DNA of 64,000 nucleotides from Nereocystis luetkeana (Eukaryota > Sar > Phaeophyceae > Laminariales > Laminariaceae). The stretch lies in contig JARUPZ010000034.1 in assembly GCA_031213475.1 (NCBI GenBank), positions 4,776,940 to 4,840,939 of the forward strand. The letters run 5' to 3'. Both the position numbers and the translations under genes were made by a program. This document shows, piece by piece, positions 55,035 through 64,000 of this stretch. Every line of letters begins with the position of its first letter. The stretch's first letter is position 1. The notes beneath the pieces are model-generated. The model had not been told where the DNA came from, did not search any database, and saw nothing but the letters and a program-made list of their open reading frames with translations.

Positions 55035-55375
55035 TCTCTTGCCATCCGACAATGTGCAGCATGATCTTCAACATTGATCGCTCATAACTTTCCCGAAAGA
55101 AGAAAACCTCGGAAACAGAAGGAAACCCATGCACCAAGTCTACCTACCTTCTGTGCCAACTTTCGGCTTGTCTACTCCATTTGCTGTCCTTGCTCCTTAT
55201 TATTATTATTACGCTTGCCTTCCGACAATATAGCGCAGATGCCGTTCCAATATAGATTCGAACTCACGACCAACGAACGAAGAGATCCATATTCTGTCGA
55301 CGGAGCTACTGCAGGTACAAGCAAGGTTGACCACCGACGAGTACCCAATCTAAGCCTTATGTGAATGCCACTCTG
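54985..55375 (-). mobile_element. tRNA-headed repeat, family G (SINE-like)
   Basis: On the minus strand, box A GTAGCTCCGTCGACAG (55313-55297 region) and box B GTGAGTTCGAATC (55270-55254 region) lie about 45 bases apart, in tRNA order. The family G body follows (TTGTCGGA, TTCTTTCGGGAAAG, CTTCTGTGCC inverse). (ATT)n runs at 54992-55035 and 55197-55212 flank parts of it. Confidence 0.6.
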
Positions 55376-55446
55376 CCCCGGAAAATATGGAACTTTCATA
55401 ATATTTTTTTATATACAAACGATTCTTATATTTCGAAACGGAGTGG
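55364..55446. mobile_element. Foldback family I copy
   Basis: CCACTCTGCCCCGGAAAATATGG and ATTCTTATATTTCGAAACGGAGTGG. Confidence 0.65.
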
Positions 55447-55645
55447 CAGGCCCAAAACGGGGGGAGAGAGGCTTCCCAATGAATTCCTGAATAATGCTCA
55501 TCATGTAGTATCGATGGAAAGAAAGAAGGCCTACAGTATCATTGACCGTGTATTCTACACACGAGACAACATGACAGTATCATCATCATCAACCGCATTT
55601 TTAACACACGAGACAACATTTTCGATTCACGCACTTCTTGATGTA

Positions 55646-55754
55646 TCACGGGAGGACCATAGTTAATAGGACCTACGGCACACACAAAAATCTAGATGTT
55701 TCCGTATTTTTACTAACAATATTTGGTCTTATTTATTATGGTCCCCCGTAATAG
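55646..55754. mobile_element. MITE-A copy
   Basis: TATCACGGGAGGACCATAG...TTATGGTCCCCCGTAATA. Confidence 0.9.
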
Positions 55755-56021
55755 TACGAGTACACGCCCCAACGTGGGCTGTTTGGGGTTTCCTTATGTA
55801 TGACGGGCATGCTTGTTTACTATAATATGGGCGGACCTCTCACAAACGGCAGGTGAGGAACTAGATTACTACTAAATAACCCCTGAGATTTTCATCGGGT
55901 AACGGGTTCGTACAAATATTTTTTTCTTCCCAGAATCGGCTTTTTTGGGTAAAGATACGTACGTACAGCGCTCCCACGTGCGGAAAAGGAAAAAAAAAAC
56001 AGGTTTCGACGGTGGCTCAAT

Positions 56022-56360
56022 GTTCGCCCCGGTGGTTCAAGTGGTTAACCTCGAATTCTACTTGTTTGAGTCCTGGGTTCGAGCCCCAGGGGGGTCGGAC
56101 TTTGACTTTATTTGCAAAAAAAAAAAAAAAAAAAAGGGATTCAATTGTTGAGAGCGCCTTGCAGCGTGGGTAGGCACAATTCGATGCGAGTCGACGAGGG
56201 AAGAAAAGGCTGAAATCTTCTCGCGATGAAAAGGAAGGCACGTACCGTAGCGGGAAGGGGGGAGAAGAGCCTGCTATGTGACCCCGGATCTGAGTGACGA
56301 GTGGGAAGGAGAGGAAGAAGAAGATGTGCGAAGATAATGAATGGGAGGAGAAGATGTTTG
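56022..56360 (+). mobile_element. SINE family S, copy 5
   Basis: Head TTCGCCCCGGTGGTTC, boxes A and B as in copy 4, an internal A-run (56117-56135), body through GAAGGCACGTACCGTAGC, and GAATGGGAGGAG end. Almost identical to copy 4, so recently amplified. Confidence 0.9.
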
Positions 56361-56419
56361 CTGTTGTTGTTGTTGTTGTTTTTGTTGGGCGCGTTCTGCG
56401 AGAGAGGTACGAAGCACAT

Positions 56420-56712
56420 TTGCAAATGTTTTCTGAATGGCAGGGTCCAAAATCGTGGGAATGCCAATCTTGTTTCGAAAAATGACGTTTCTGTTTACGT
56501 GGGCCATGGGATTATTCATCGGGGCGTAGTTTGATTTTTGCTGAAGTCAGGGGTTGGGTGAGGTATTGAGCCCCTTTTGACCCTTTTAGGACTGCATTCC
56601 CGTTGTGCGGACAATCCACTCAAATTCCAAGTAGTTTGTCCCCAAAACGGGACTGCGGTCCTAAAAGGGTCAAGTGAGGAGCCTCATAATTTTTTGCGTT
56701 AACCTGACCTGA
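56420..56712 (+). repeat. Repeat family E, copy 1, with MITE-B inside
   Basis: TTTTCTGAATGGCAGGGTCC, TTGTTTCGAAAAATGACGTTT, GGGCCATGGGATTATTCATCG and GTGAGGAGCCTCAT are shared with 58245-58445 (+) and 60003-60200 (-). The MITE-B at 56578-56672 interrupts it just before GTGAGGAGCC. Confidence 0.75.
56578..56672. mobile_element. MITE-B copy 11, nested in repeat E
   Basis: GACCCTTTTAGGACTGC...GCGGTCCTAAAAGGGTCAA. Confidence 0.9.
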
Positions 56713-56788
56713 TCCCGTTCGGCACCCGAGGCACCCCACGGTAGGGGTTGCACTTTGTGTGACAAAGGTTTCTGACCAATTGAGTTCC

Positions 56789-56885
56789 TTAACACCTTTA
56801 GAACCGCAGTCCCGTTTTGGGGGCAAACTGCTTGAAATTGACTGGTTTGTCCCCAAAAACGGAACTGCGGTTCTAAAGGGGTCAA
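56789..56885. mobile_element. MITE-B copy 12
   Basis: TTAACACCTTTAGAACCGC...GCGGTTCTAAAGGGGTCAA. Confidence 0.9.
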
Positions 56886-56941
56886 GGGAGGAACTACCAG
56901 TAGTGAGGATGAAAAATTTACTCCTATATTCGTTTTAGGAC

Positions 56942-57050
56942 TATTACGGGGGTCCATAGTTAACAGGAACAAATATTGTTAGTAAAAATGCTTAAATATA
57001 TAGGTTTTTATGTACACCATAGGTCCTGTTAACTAGGGTCCCCCGTAATA
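56942..57050. mobile_element. MITE-A copy
   Basis: TATTACGGGGGTCCATAG...CTAGGGTCCCCCGTAATA. Confidence 0.92.
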
Positions 57051-57324
57051 AATAGCGCATACATGTGCCGGTCGGGTGGCACGAACGATTGTTTTCTAAG
57101 TACTTTATCGGGTGAGATATTGAGCTCCTAATCTTAGGGGTTGCAGGAACTTCTGGAGCACCCCTACTGTGGGATGGCTCACCCACCCCTCCTACCTGCT
57201 CCCACTTAGTGCGGGCCCAATGGATGCAACGCAGCCCTCCCTCCCTCCCGCAGGAGCCACCGGAGAGGCCGAGAGCGCAAAGCGCGAACCGTAGGAACCG
57301 CTTTTTTTTTACCTTTTCAGGGCT

Positions 57325-57582
57325 GACCGACTGCAGTCAGTCCCCTTTTGGGCACAAATTACTTAGAATTAGACTGGTTTGTCCCCACGTGACTGGCTAT
57401 ATATATATATTGGGGACAAACCGGTCGGATTCTATTCCGGGGGGCCGTAGTAAAGATCAAATATTGTTAGTAAAAATAGGGAAACACGCACGATTTGGTG
57501 TGGAACGTAGGTCCTATTTACTATGGTCCCCCGCAGAAAGTAATTTGTGCCCAAAACGGGACTGCCACGTCCTGAAAGGGGT
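57325..57582. mobile_element. Two MITE-B copies, the second split by MITE-A
   Basis: The first (57325-57395) has TCAGTCCCCTTTTGGGCAC...GTTTGTCCCCACGTGACTGG. The second has a left part at 57409-57433 (TTGGGGACAAACCGGTCGGA) and a right part at 57536-57582 (AGTAATTTGTGCCCAAAACGG...GGGGTAA). Confidence 0.75.
57432..57535. mobile_element. MITE-A copy nested in MITE-B
   Basis: TATTCCGGGGGGCCGTAGTAAAGATC...CTATGGTCCCCCGCAG. Its left arm is shortened. Confidence 0.85.
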
Positions 57583-57777
57583 AATATAGTATTATACCGT
57601 ATATTATGAATGCTACAATTCCTCCATGGACTGATTGCGAATACTGTAGTCGCGCCCTACCTTTCCTTTTGAGGCGTTTAATTAGGTCCCGAAAAAGGAC
57701 GTTTTGCAGTGTAATAAATATCAAATCAAAACGATCAATACACATTTTGAAACTTCAGTGTTATTCAACCAAAAAAA

Positions 57778-57935
57778 TAGAAAAAATATTGTTAGGGGAT
57801 CGGGAACCGGTATGATGTTTGTTAACAACCTGTAGTTTGTTGCCATATAACACCAAAAAAAGAAAAAGTATTGTTAGGGGATCGGGAACCGGTATGATGC
57901 TTGTTAACAACCTGTAGTTTGTTGCCATAAAACAG
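57778..57935. repeat. Tandem duplication, ~80-bp unit
   Basis: ATTGTTAGGGGATCGGGAACC...GTTAACAACCTGTAGTTTGT twice, with AAAAAAAG-type spacers. Confidence 0.88.
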
Positions 57936-58244
57936 AGTGAATTCGACGGTATGTATGGTTCATATTCTTCGGCTGTGTACGTACGTATTAACAGCACGTG
58001 GCTCAGTTTGACAGCAGCAACTGGCATTGTTTGGTTGGTCTCGCGCTTGTGGGAGCGGATACATATAGCAGACTGGTAGGACACCGGAACAGACGGGGCT
58101 GTTGCTTGCAGCTGGACAGCGATCGCTCGCCGGCCCAAGCCTTATTTCGTGGTTTTTGACTCATCGCTAGGCGGCGAATCGGCGAATTTGGCGAGAGCGA
58201 AAGGCGCGTCCTACGCTAGAGGTAGCGCATCTGCACTACTACTG

Positions 58245-58445
58245 TAAAACGTTTTCTGAATGACGGGGTTCCTGAACCCAAAATCGTCGTAATAATGCCT
58301 ATCTTGTTTCGAAAAATGACATTTTTGTATACGTGGGTCATGGGATTACCCATCGGGGTGCATTTTTATTTTTACTGAAGTCAGTTGTCGGGTGAGGTAT
58401 GGAGCGAGCTCCTTGAGTGAGGAGCCTCAGTTTTTTTTTGCGTGA
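58245..58445 (+). repeat. Repeat family E, copy 2
   Basis: CGTTTTCTGAATGACGGGG, TTGTTTCGAAAAATGACATTT, GGGTCATGGGATTACCCATCG, GAGTGAGGAGCCTCAG, uninterrupted by MITE-B. Confidence 0.75.
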
Positions 58446-58730
58446 ACCTTTATCGTAGAACACCTCAAGCAGCAACATCAAGGGTGCTGAGCGATTCATT
58501 CGTGGCACAGGCAGCGAGCGCGGGGGAGATTTTTTTTTTGCGTCAACCTTTATCGTAGAACGCCTCAAGCAGCAACATCGAAGGTGCTGAGCGATTCATA
58601 CGTGGCACAGGCGGCGAGCGCGGGGGAGATTTTTTTTTGCGTCAACCTTTATCGTAGAACGCCTCAAGCAGCAACATCGAAGGTGCTGAGCGATTCATAC
58701 GTGGCACAGGCAGCGAGCGCGGGGGAGCGT
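58431..58730. repeat. Tandem repeat, three ~99-bp units
   Basis: Each unit has a T-run, GCGT(G/C)AACCTTTATCGTAG, CCTCAAGCAGCAACATC, GTGCTGAGCGATTCAT and GGCACAGGC-GCGAGCGCGG. Units 2 and 3 differ by only a few bases. A repeat E copy leads into unit 1. Confidence 0.9.
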
Positions 58731-58813
58731 TGCCATTTTTCCGGACATAGCGGTAGTTACCAGTAGTGGTCCCTCTAGTATATGCATGCGCCAGCCAACT
58801 ATACCGGCACTAT

Positions 58814-58932
58814 ATATTACGGGGGACCATAGTTATTAGGGCCTACTATTGTGTTAGTAAAAATGGTTAAATATCTGCCTGGTAGGTTTTTATGTATACC
58901 ATAGGTCCTACTAACTATGGTCCCCCGTAATA
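58814..58932. mobile_element. MITE-A copy with CCTGG insertion
   Basis: TATTACGGGGGACCATAG...CTATGGTCCCCCGTAATA. The interior AAATATCTGCCTGGTAGGTTTTT replaces AAATATATAGGTTTTT. Confidence 0.92.
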
Positions 58933-59356
58933 GTGGCAGCCGGCACTATTCCGTGCACTGCCACACCATTAATAGTTGATGAATCCCATCTGTCCGGGCC
59001 GAGCGATTTCACCGGTCCCACAGCGGACACCCGGCAATATTATAGTCAACCGGGAGTGTAACGGGACCCCTACTGTTCTGTAGTAGCCATCTACTTTGCC
59101 GATCGATTTAACCGGGACCATACCGGGCAACCGGCGATATATATAAAGAGGGGCCGGCACTGCTCCTACTGTATCAAAAAAAAGAAGAAACCGCTGGGCG
59201 AGAGGGGAGAGAGAGATGAGAGTGGGAAGACAACATCCTACTGACAGATGATTTTGAAGAAAAAAAAAAAGAAAAAAAAAACATTCGTGACATACTACAG
59301 TAGATATTCCCAATCTATCCGTTCGATCTGCAGCAGTAACTTATTTTATATAGACC

Positions 59357-59611
59357 GTCCTTATCGGACGGCATTCTTTCCAGAACTTCCCGAGTCTAGA
59401 ACTAGTTGGACACATGTATCAGGATACGGAGAGTTTTCGGCAAAAAAAGAAGAAGGTGAAATTCTTCAGAAAAACAAAAAAAAAACAGGAAAGTTAGGTT
59501 TTCACCTATTTTGGGGAAAAAATCGATCTGCAAAAAAATCTGGAAGATCACAGAAAAACGAACGAAAAAAATGCAAATTAATGGGAAAAAAGCTCTCCCC
59601 TAAGAATGGCC
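59357..59611. mobile_element. Foldback family F, copy 2
   Basis: CTTATCGGACGGCATTCTTTCCAG at left; AAAAAAGCTCTCCCCTAAGAATGG at right; interior TATCAGGATACGGAGAG parallels TATCAATATACGGAGGC in copy 1. Confidence 0.7.
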
Positions 59612-60002
59612 CTATTAGTAGCTCATGTTGCCGGGTGGGAGGGAGCCGTGCATGGTACTCTGCATGACCGATAATCGCTCTTCCCCTACTAGATTTTATC
59701 TGTAAGCACACAGCTATACAGATCCTGCACTGCACCTCATGGCGGCAGGTTAGGTTCTATTAATAGATTACCCCCGGGTATCTATCTATCTGTAGATCAT
59801 GATGATATGTTCGAGGTGCGCATGGGTGCAGTGCAGGCAGGCAGCACCGCACGCATGAGGGACAGACAGATCGGATCAGACAGACAGACCACCCTTTATT
59901 TATTTCATGATCGACGCGCGCTGTGTACGATAACACGTATCACTATTTAGCGCTTTTTTTTTTGCCCGCACTAACAACGAGACGTTCTACGCTAGAGGTT
60001 CA

Positions 60003-60200
60003 CCCCATTGTTTGCTGAGGCTCCTCACATAAGGAGCTCCATACCTCACCCGAAAGCTGAGATCAGCAAAAACTCAAATTGCATCCCGATGCATAACGCC
60101 ATGGCCCAATTGTATTAAAACGCCATTTTTCGAAACAAAATTGGCATTCCGACGATTTTGGGTTAAGGAGCCCCGTTATTCAGAAAATATTTTAGCGGGA
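60003..60200 (-). repeat. Repeat family E, copy 3
   Basis: Reverse complement of the 58.3-kb copy: GAGGCTCCTCACATAAGGAGC, TACCTCACCCGA, CATTTTTCGAAACAAAATTGGC, CGACGATTTTGGGTT. Confidence 0.75.
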
Positions 60201-61021
60201 AATGTGCTCCCTCTATCTATCGTAGAACGAGTCCAACACTACCCAACAATTACGTCAAAACATCATTTTGTATTTTCAGTTTTTTTTCGGACAACACCCA
60301 CCCACGATATAGGCCGAGGTTACAAGCGTCCGTTTTCTTTTTTTGTTCTTGCTTGTCAAAATCAGTTTTCGGGAGAGATGCGGAGTTTCTCAAGCTGTTA
60401 ATAGCAGCCTCAGACGGCAAAAATCGGGGCCGCCTGCACCGTAGGGCACGACACGTCTTCTGTTTCTACTGTAGATATTTCCGAACTAAACAGACAGACA
60501 GGCAGGCAGACAGACCCCTGATTTTATACTCGTACAAATGACGGGGTTCTCCCGTACAGTAGGTGTGGGTGGCACTTTTCGGCCCCCAAAAAACTTTTCT
60601 GATTTTGTTTACTGTTGACACTCTTCTTAGCTGAGCTATTGACCTAATCGTTCGAACCAGGAATATAAGTACTGCTTTGACCTTGATACCAACATCGAAC
60701 GGAACTTATGTTATCCATCAGCGTGGTACCCAAAATCATCTGTTTTTCACGACACCGTTTCGTTTCAGACCTACCTGGTAGTAGTAGCTACGGTAGCTGT
60801 TAATAGTCATGGGGCCTTTGATTGCTCGTCGTGTCATCCGGTTGAAAAAAAATAAAAAGTGTGCGTTTTTTTTCTTTTTGCAAGCCCTCCTCATCAAGTG
60901 AACATTTTTTTTTCTTCTTGATGCACCCACCGCTACCGTGCGTGTATACTAGGTTCTTCTTCTTCATCCCCGCTTTCTTATTTTTTTTTCTCGCCCTCCT
61001 CCATTATCTATGTAGATACAG

Positions 61022-61131
61022 TACTACGGGGGGCCATAGTAAATAGGACCAAATATTGTCAGTAAAAATAGGGAAATATATAGGTGTTTGTCTGTACCGT
61101 AGGTCCTATTTACTATGGCCCTCCGTGACAG
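61022..61131. mobile_element. MITE-A copy
   Basis: TACTACGGGGGGCCATAG...CTATGGCCCTCCGTGACA. A SINE fragment abuts its right end. Confidence 0.9.
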
Positions 61132-61282
61132 TAGTCGTAACTCAGATCCGGGGTCACATAAAGCAGTCTCCCCTCCCCCCTCCCCCCTCCCGCCTCCCCC
61201 CCCCCCCCCCCTACTACGGTTCTTTTTAACGCGAGAGGAAATTTCATCCCTTTTTTTCTGCCCTCGTCGGCTCGCGTCTTAA
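61132..61282 (-). mobile_element. SINE family S, copy 6 (diverged fragment)
   Basis: GTCGTAACTCAGATCCGGGG, then a C-rich run, then TTTTTAACGCGAGAGGAAATTTC and CCTCGTCGGCTCGCGTC. It lacks both head and A tail. Confidence 0.7.
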
Positions 61283-61404
61283 GTGTCGCGTCCAATCGGC
61301 GCGGTGGGTTTATATTACATTCACTGCAGAGCAAGCAGACAAGAGCCAACGATATGCGTTGCTCTGATGTTCCCTGGGGTATCACCCAGGCACTGCGTGC
61401 GTGC

Positions 61405-61475
61405 GTGCAAGGCGATCGGGGGTGGTGGTGGCGGGGGCGGCGGCGGTGGGGGTGGTGGTGGTGGTGGTGGTGATC
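61405..61475. repeat. GGT/GGC trinucleotide run
   Basis: GGGGTGGTGGTGGCGGGGGCGG and onward. Gly or His reading is compositional. Confidence 0.8.
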
Positions 61476-61539
61476 GGTCTTAGCCTCAAGGCCAGGAGTT
61501 CGATTGGGCACTCTTCCAGCCAGCCCGAACAGAAGCAAC

Positions 61540-61652
61540 CGTTGTAGGACTGCAGTCCCGTTTTGGGCAACAAATTTCTTAGAATTTTACATGTTTCGTC
61601 CCCAAAAAATCTTGGATTTTTTTTTTTTTCTCTGGTTTCGTCCCCCTGAAAG
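61540..61652. mobile_element. MITE-B copy 14, decayed
   Basis: TAGGACTGCAGTCCCGTTTTG intact at left. The right side has GTTTCGTCCCC twice and a T-run, with CTGAAAGGG at the end. Confidence 0.7.
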
Positions 61653-62900
61653 GGCCAACTGACGAACCTATCAGATTTTGGTTTTTGTTTGACCCACTTC
61701 CTGTCCAGATGCGGTGTCGGGATTGTTTTTGTTTTGTTTTTCGTGGGGGCATCAGAAACACCCGAACGATTGCAGAAACACCCAGAAGAGGCGGTAGAAG
61801 ACACTGGGAAGAGGGCAGTAACTTCACCGACCAGCTGGCAGCTAGTGTCGTTGGGGGGGGGGGGGGGGGAGGGAGGGGGGGTCGATGGGAAGGAAAGGGG
61901 TGGCCAAGGAAGGCCTGCTCCAAATCGTCTCGGTGACTACGCAGGTCGCCATTTCCAGGAGAGGGTGTGTCGTGGTTCAAACTCCAGGTCGACGGGAATC
62001 TAGAAGGAGCAGGGGGGGGGGACGGGATGACAGACCCACACCGATGGCGTGGGGATGGAGCTTGGATGCGGCTTAGGGTTTAAGAATAGAAAGTAACGAG
62101 CACACATTTTGAGATGAAGGAGGGAGCCAAGACAACAAACAGAGTATCGTAGATAAAAACACACTGTAGAAGGAAGTAGGCATGGAAGGTAGAAGGTAGA
62201 TAGACGTTGCGCATGCGTAGGCGTCCTTCGTTTCCGCGGATTTCTTCCGAGGGATCAGCGTGGAAGCTCATGCTGCACATTGTCGGATGGCAAGCCTGAC
62301 AGTAGTAACCCACCAGGAAACGGAAGGTGATAGCACACGTAAAGAAGGTAAGGCGGACCCGGTGAACTTCAGTTAAACGTAACGAGAAGATGGATTACCG
62401 ATCTGTACGTACCTTGGCGTAAGAGCAAGAGATCTCAAAAGACTGCTCTTGGGATACACACATAGCGAAATAAATAGGAAAAGGTAAAAGCACACGTAGG
62501 CAAACAAAGATGGGTGCGATCCCATCAGACTCGCGTCTTGACACTATTAACAGGATTAAGAGAGAGATGTATCCTGATGGATGATGTAGTTACCAAAGCT
62601 AGAACAAGCAGGAGAAGCGCGGGAAGGGAACGCGAAGTTCGTAAAACAGTCGGAAACAGTAGAGCTGACAGCAGCTGAAAAAAAATGTTTACATGCTCAA
62701 GTACGACTAATAATAGTAAAACAGTATTAAAAGTAGGTACGAGGAATGCACCCACTCAAGACAAATAGAGGCATGAGATGTTGAAATGGCAGAACAAAGT
62801 AAGTAAGAAACGTGCCAAAAAAGAGGTTGCCAGCCATAGTTGATAGAGCTGTATGGGAGAAAGTAACCAAAGGGCGAGCTGGAATAAGGTAGGATAGCGT
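61653..62900. other. No recognised gene; pieces of repeat G
   Basis: GCTTGGATGCGGCTTAGGG...AAGAATAGAA (62068-62095) and ATGCTGCACATTGTCGGATGGC (62268-62292) belong to family G. The rest is unassigned. Confidence 0.5.
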
Positions 62901-62909
62901 GGTTGAAAA

Positions 62910-63130
62910 AGCTTGGATGCAGCTTAGGATTTAAGAATAGAACGTAATGAGAAGGAAGGAGCAAGGACAGAGCATGGAGTAGACAAGCCTACAGTTGGCA
63001 CAGAAGGTAGGTAGACTCGGTGCGTGGGTTTCCTTTTGGTTTCCAAGGTTTTCTTCTTTCGGGAAAGTTATGAGTGATAAATGTTGAAGATCATGCTGCA
63101 CGTTGTCGGATGTCAAGGTAAATGATAATA
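62910..63130 (+). repeat. Repeat family G, copy
   Basis: GCTTGGATGCAGCTTAGGATTT, AGGACAGAGCATGGAGTAGAC, GGCACAGAAGGTAGGTAGACT, TTCGGGAAAGTTATGAGTG, CACGTTGTCGGATGTCAAGG. Confidence 0.75.
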
Positions 63131-63734
63131 TATAGGAGGAAACCATGAAGAGATGCCGCCCGAAGAGAAGTTTGGGAGTCACAAGGCAGTAGTAAAAGAA
63201 ATGATGGAAATAAGGGAAAGGCTAGCGCTGAAAAAACGTTGAAATCGGAGAAACACTTGGGAGAAGGGACAGACAGGGGTGGAAAAGTATTTGCACGGCC
63301 CAACGGACTTCGCGAAAACCCTGAAACGGCGATTTCGCGTAGGGGGCCTACCTGGACCTGCCAGAAAGGAAAGAAAGAGGTATACCAGTAGCCGGGAGGG
63401 GGAGGAAATAGATGCACATATGTGCCCGTGAGTAGAACTCACACAGAGTAGTAGGAGAATGTAAGATAGATGTAGAAGGACGGCGTGTGTTGGGAGAGGA
63501 GGCGAGGGGAATGGACGAGTGAGGCATGCAAGAGTTTGATAGCACTATTATCAGATAGCAGAAAAGAAAATGATCGCTATCCTAGGAGATAGATGGAGAT
63601 AGGTGCTGGCCACAGGCGGCGAAACAGGTAGGGGATTTAAGATTACCAAGAAGAAAAAAAAAAAACACCAGGTGTGTATTACATGGGAACACTGTATTGA
63701 GCGCCCAATTGTTGGATCGTGCCCCTATTATGGG

Positions 63735-64000
63735 GGAGGGGAACGGTGCTCCGTCTCGAGAGGATGCGTGGTCAATGGTCCATTGACGAAAAGGCAAGCG
63801 GCAAATGAGTATCCTCCCCCCCGCCGGTCCACGTGTCGCTCACTGCTTGAGCTAGACAATCCGGACACCGCTTCTTTTTTTTTTTTCGGCGGTCGGTCAC
63901 AGCTGGTTGTCGAGTCAGATAATTTGTGCGAGGCGAACAACCTTTTTTTCTGCGCACAAGTGGGAAGTATCGTAACACGTAGTGTTTATGGCAAGGCACC
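63735..64000 (+). repeat. Repeat family C/D copy running out of the window
   Basis: GTGCTCCGTCTCGAGAGGATGCGTGGTCAATGG (as at 19755), then CAGCTGGTTGTCGAGTCAG, GTGCGAGG, GTAACACGTAGTGTTTATGGC matching 26420-26515. The remainder continues beyond 64000. Confidence 0.7.

Overview
This is a repeat-rich window from a nuclear eukaryotic genome, most likely a brown alga or a related stramenopile alga. That is inference from overall style: long introns, Ala/Ser/Gln/Gly homopolymers in exons, G-run and C-run introns, TTAGGG-type repeats and a dense mix of small transposons. No rRNA, organellar or bacterial operon structure is visible. A 100-base N gap at 22508-22607 marks an assembly join.

Two multi-exon protein genes can be supported. 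Gene 1 (+ strand, about 3447-13441) is an APH/choline-kinase-fold kinase of the EcKinase-like type. Its exons carry the N-terminal nucleotide-binding region, the HGDLKTWN catalytic loop, the IDWQ metal-binding motif and a C-terminal helical part; at least two small exons were not found. Gene 2 (- strand, 36868-23418, six exons, every junction phase-consistent) is an NIF/FCP1-type HAD phosphatase of roughly 1,250-1,295 residues. It has a complete DLDET active site, a Lys/Glu-rich insertion inside the catalytic domain, and Ser/Gln/Ala-rich tails.

The rest is mostly mobile DNA and tandem repeats. A non-LTR retrotransposon is present twice in opposite orientation: 145-2246 on the - strand, and a 5'-truncated, nearly identical copy at 52493-53827 on the + strand. 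Two old 3'-end fragments of it also occur. About 30 copies of a ~110-bp TIR element (here MITE-A, ends TTACGGGGGACC, TA target duplication) are spread throughout, some in arrays inside (TAC)n microsatellites. A second ~95-bp foldback family (MITE-B, cores with CCCGTTTTGGGGACAAA) has about 15 copies. There are also tRNA-headed SINEs (six copies of one family, one or two others), a longer TIR family (C) and smaller foldback families (F, I). Nesting gives relative ages: LINE in MITE-A, SINE in MITE-A, MITE-A in MITE-B, MITE-B in repeat E.

The most unusual signal is a 9-bp motif, TACCAGGTA or TACCTGGTA, found about 40 times by eye where about 0.5 is expected. Comparison of occupied and empty copies of repeats inside the window shows that it arises by inserting CCAGG or CCTGG at a TA with duplication of the TA. 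It looks like the footprint of an unseen TA-targeting transposon, or a micro-insertion process.
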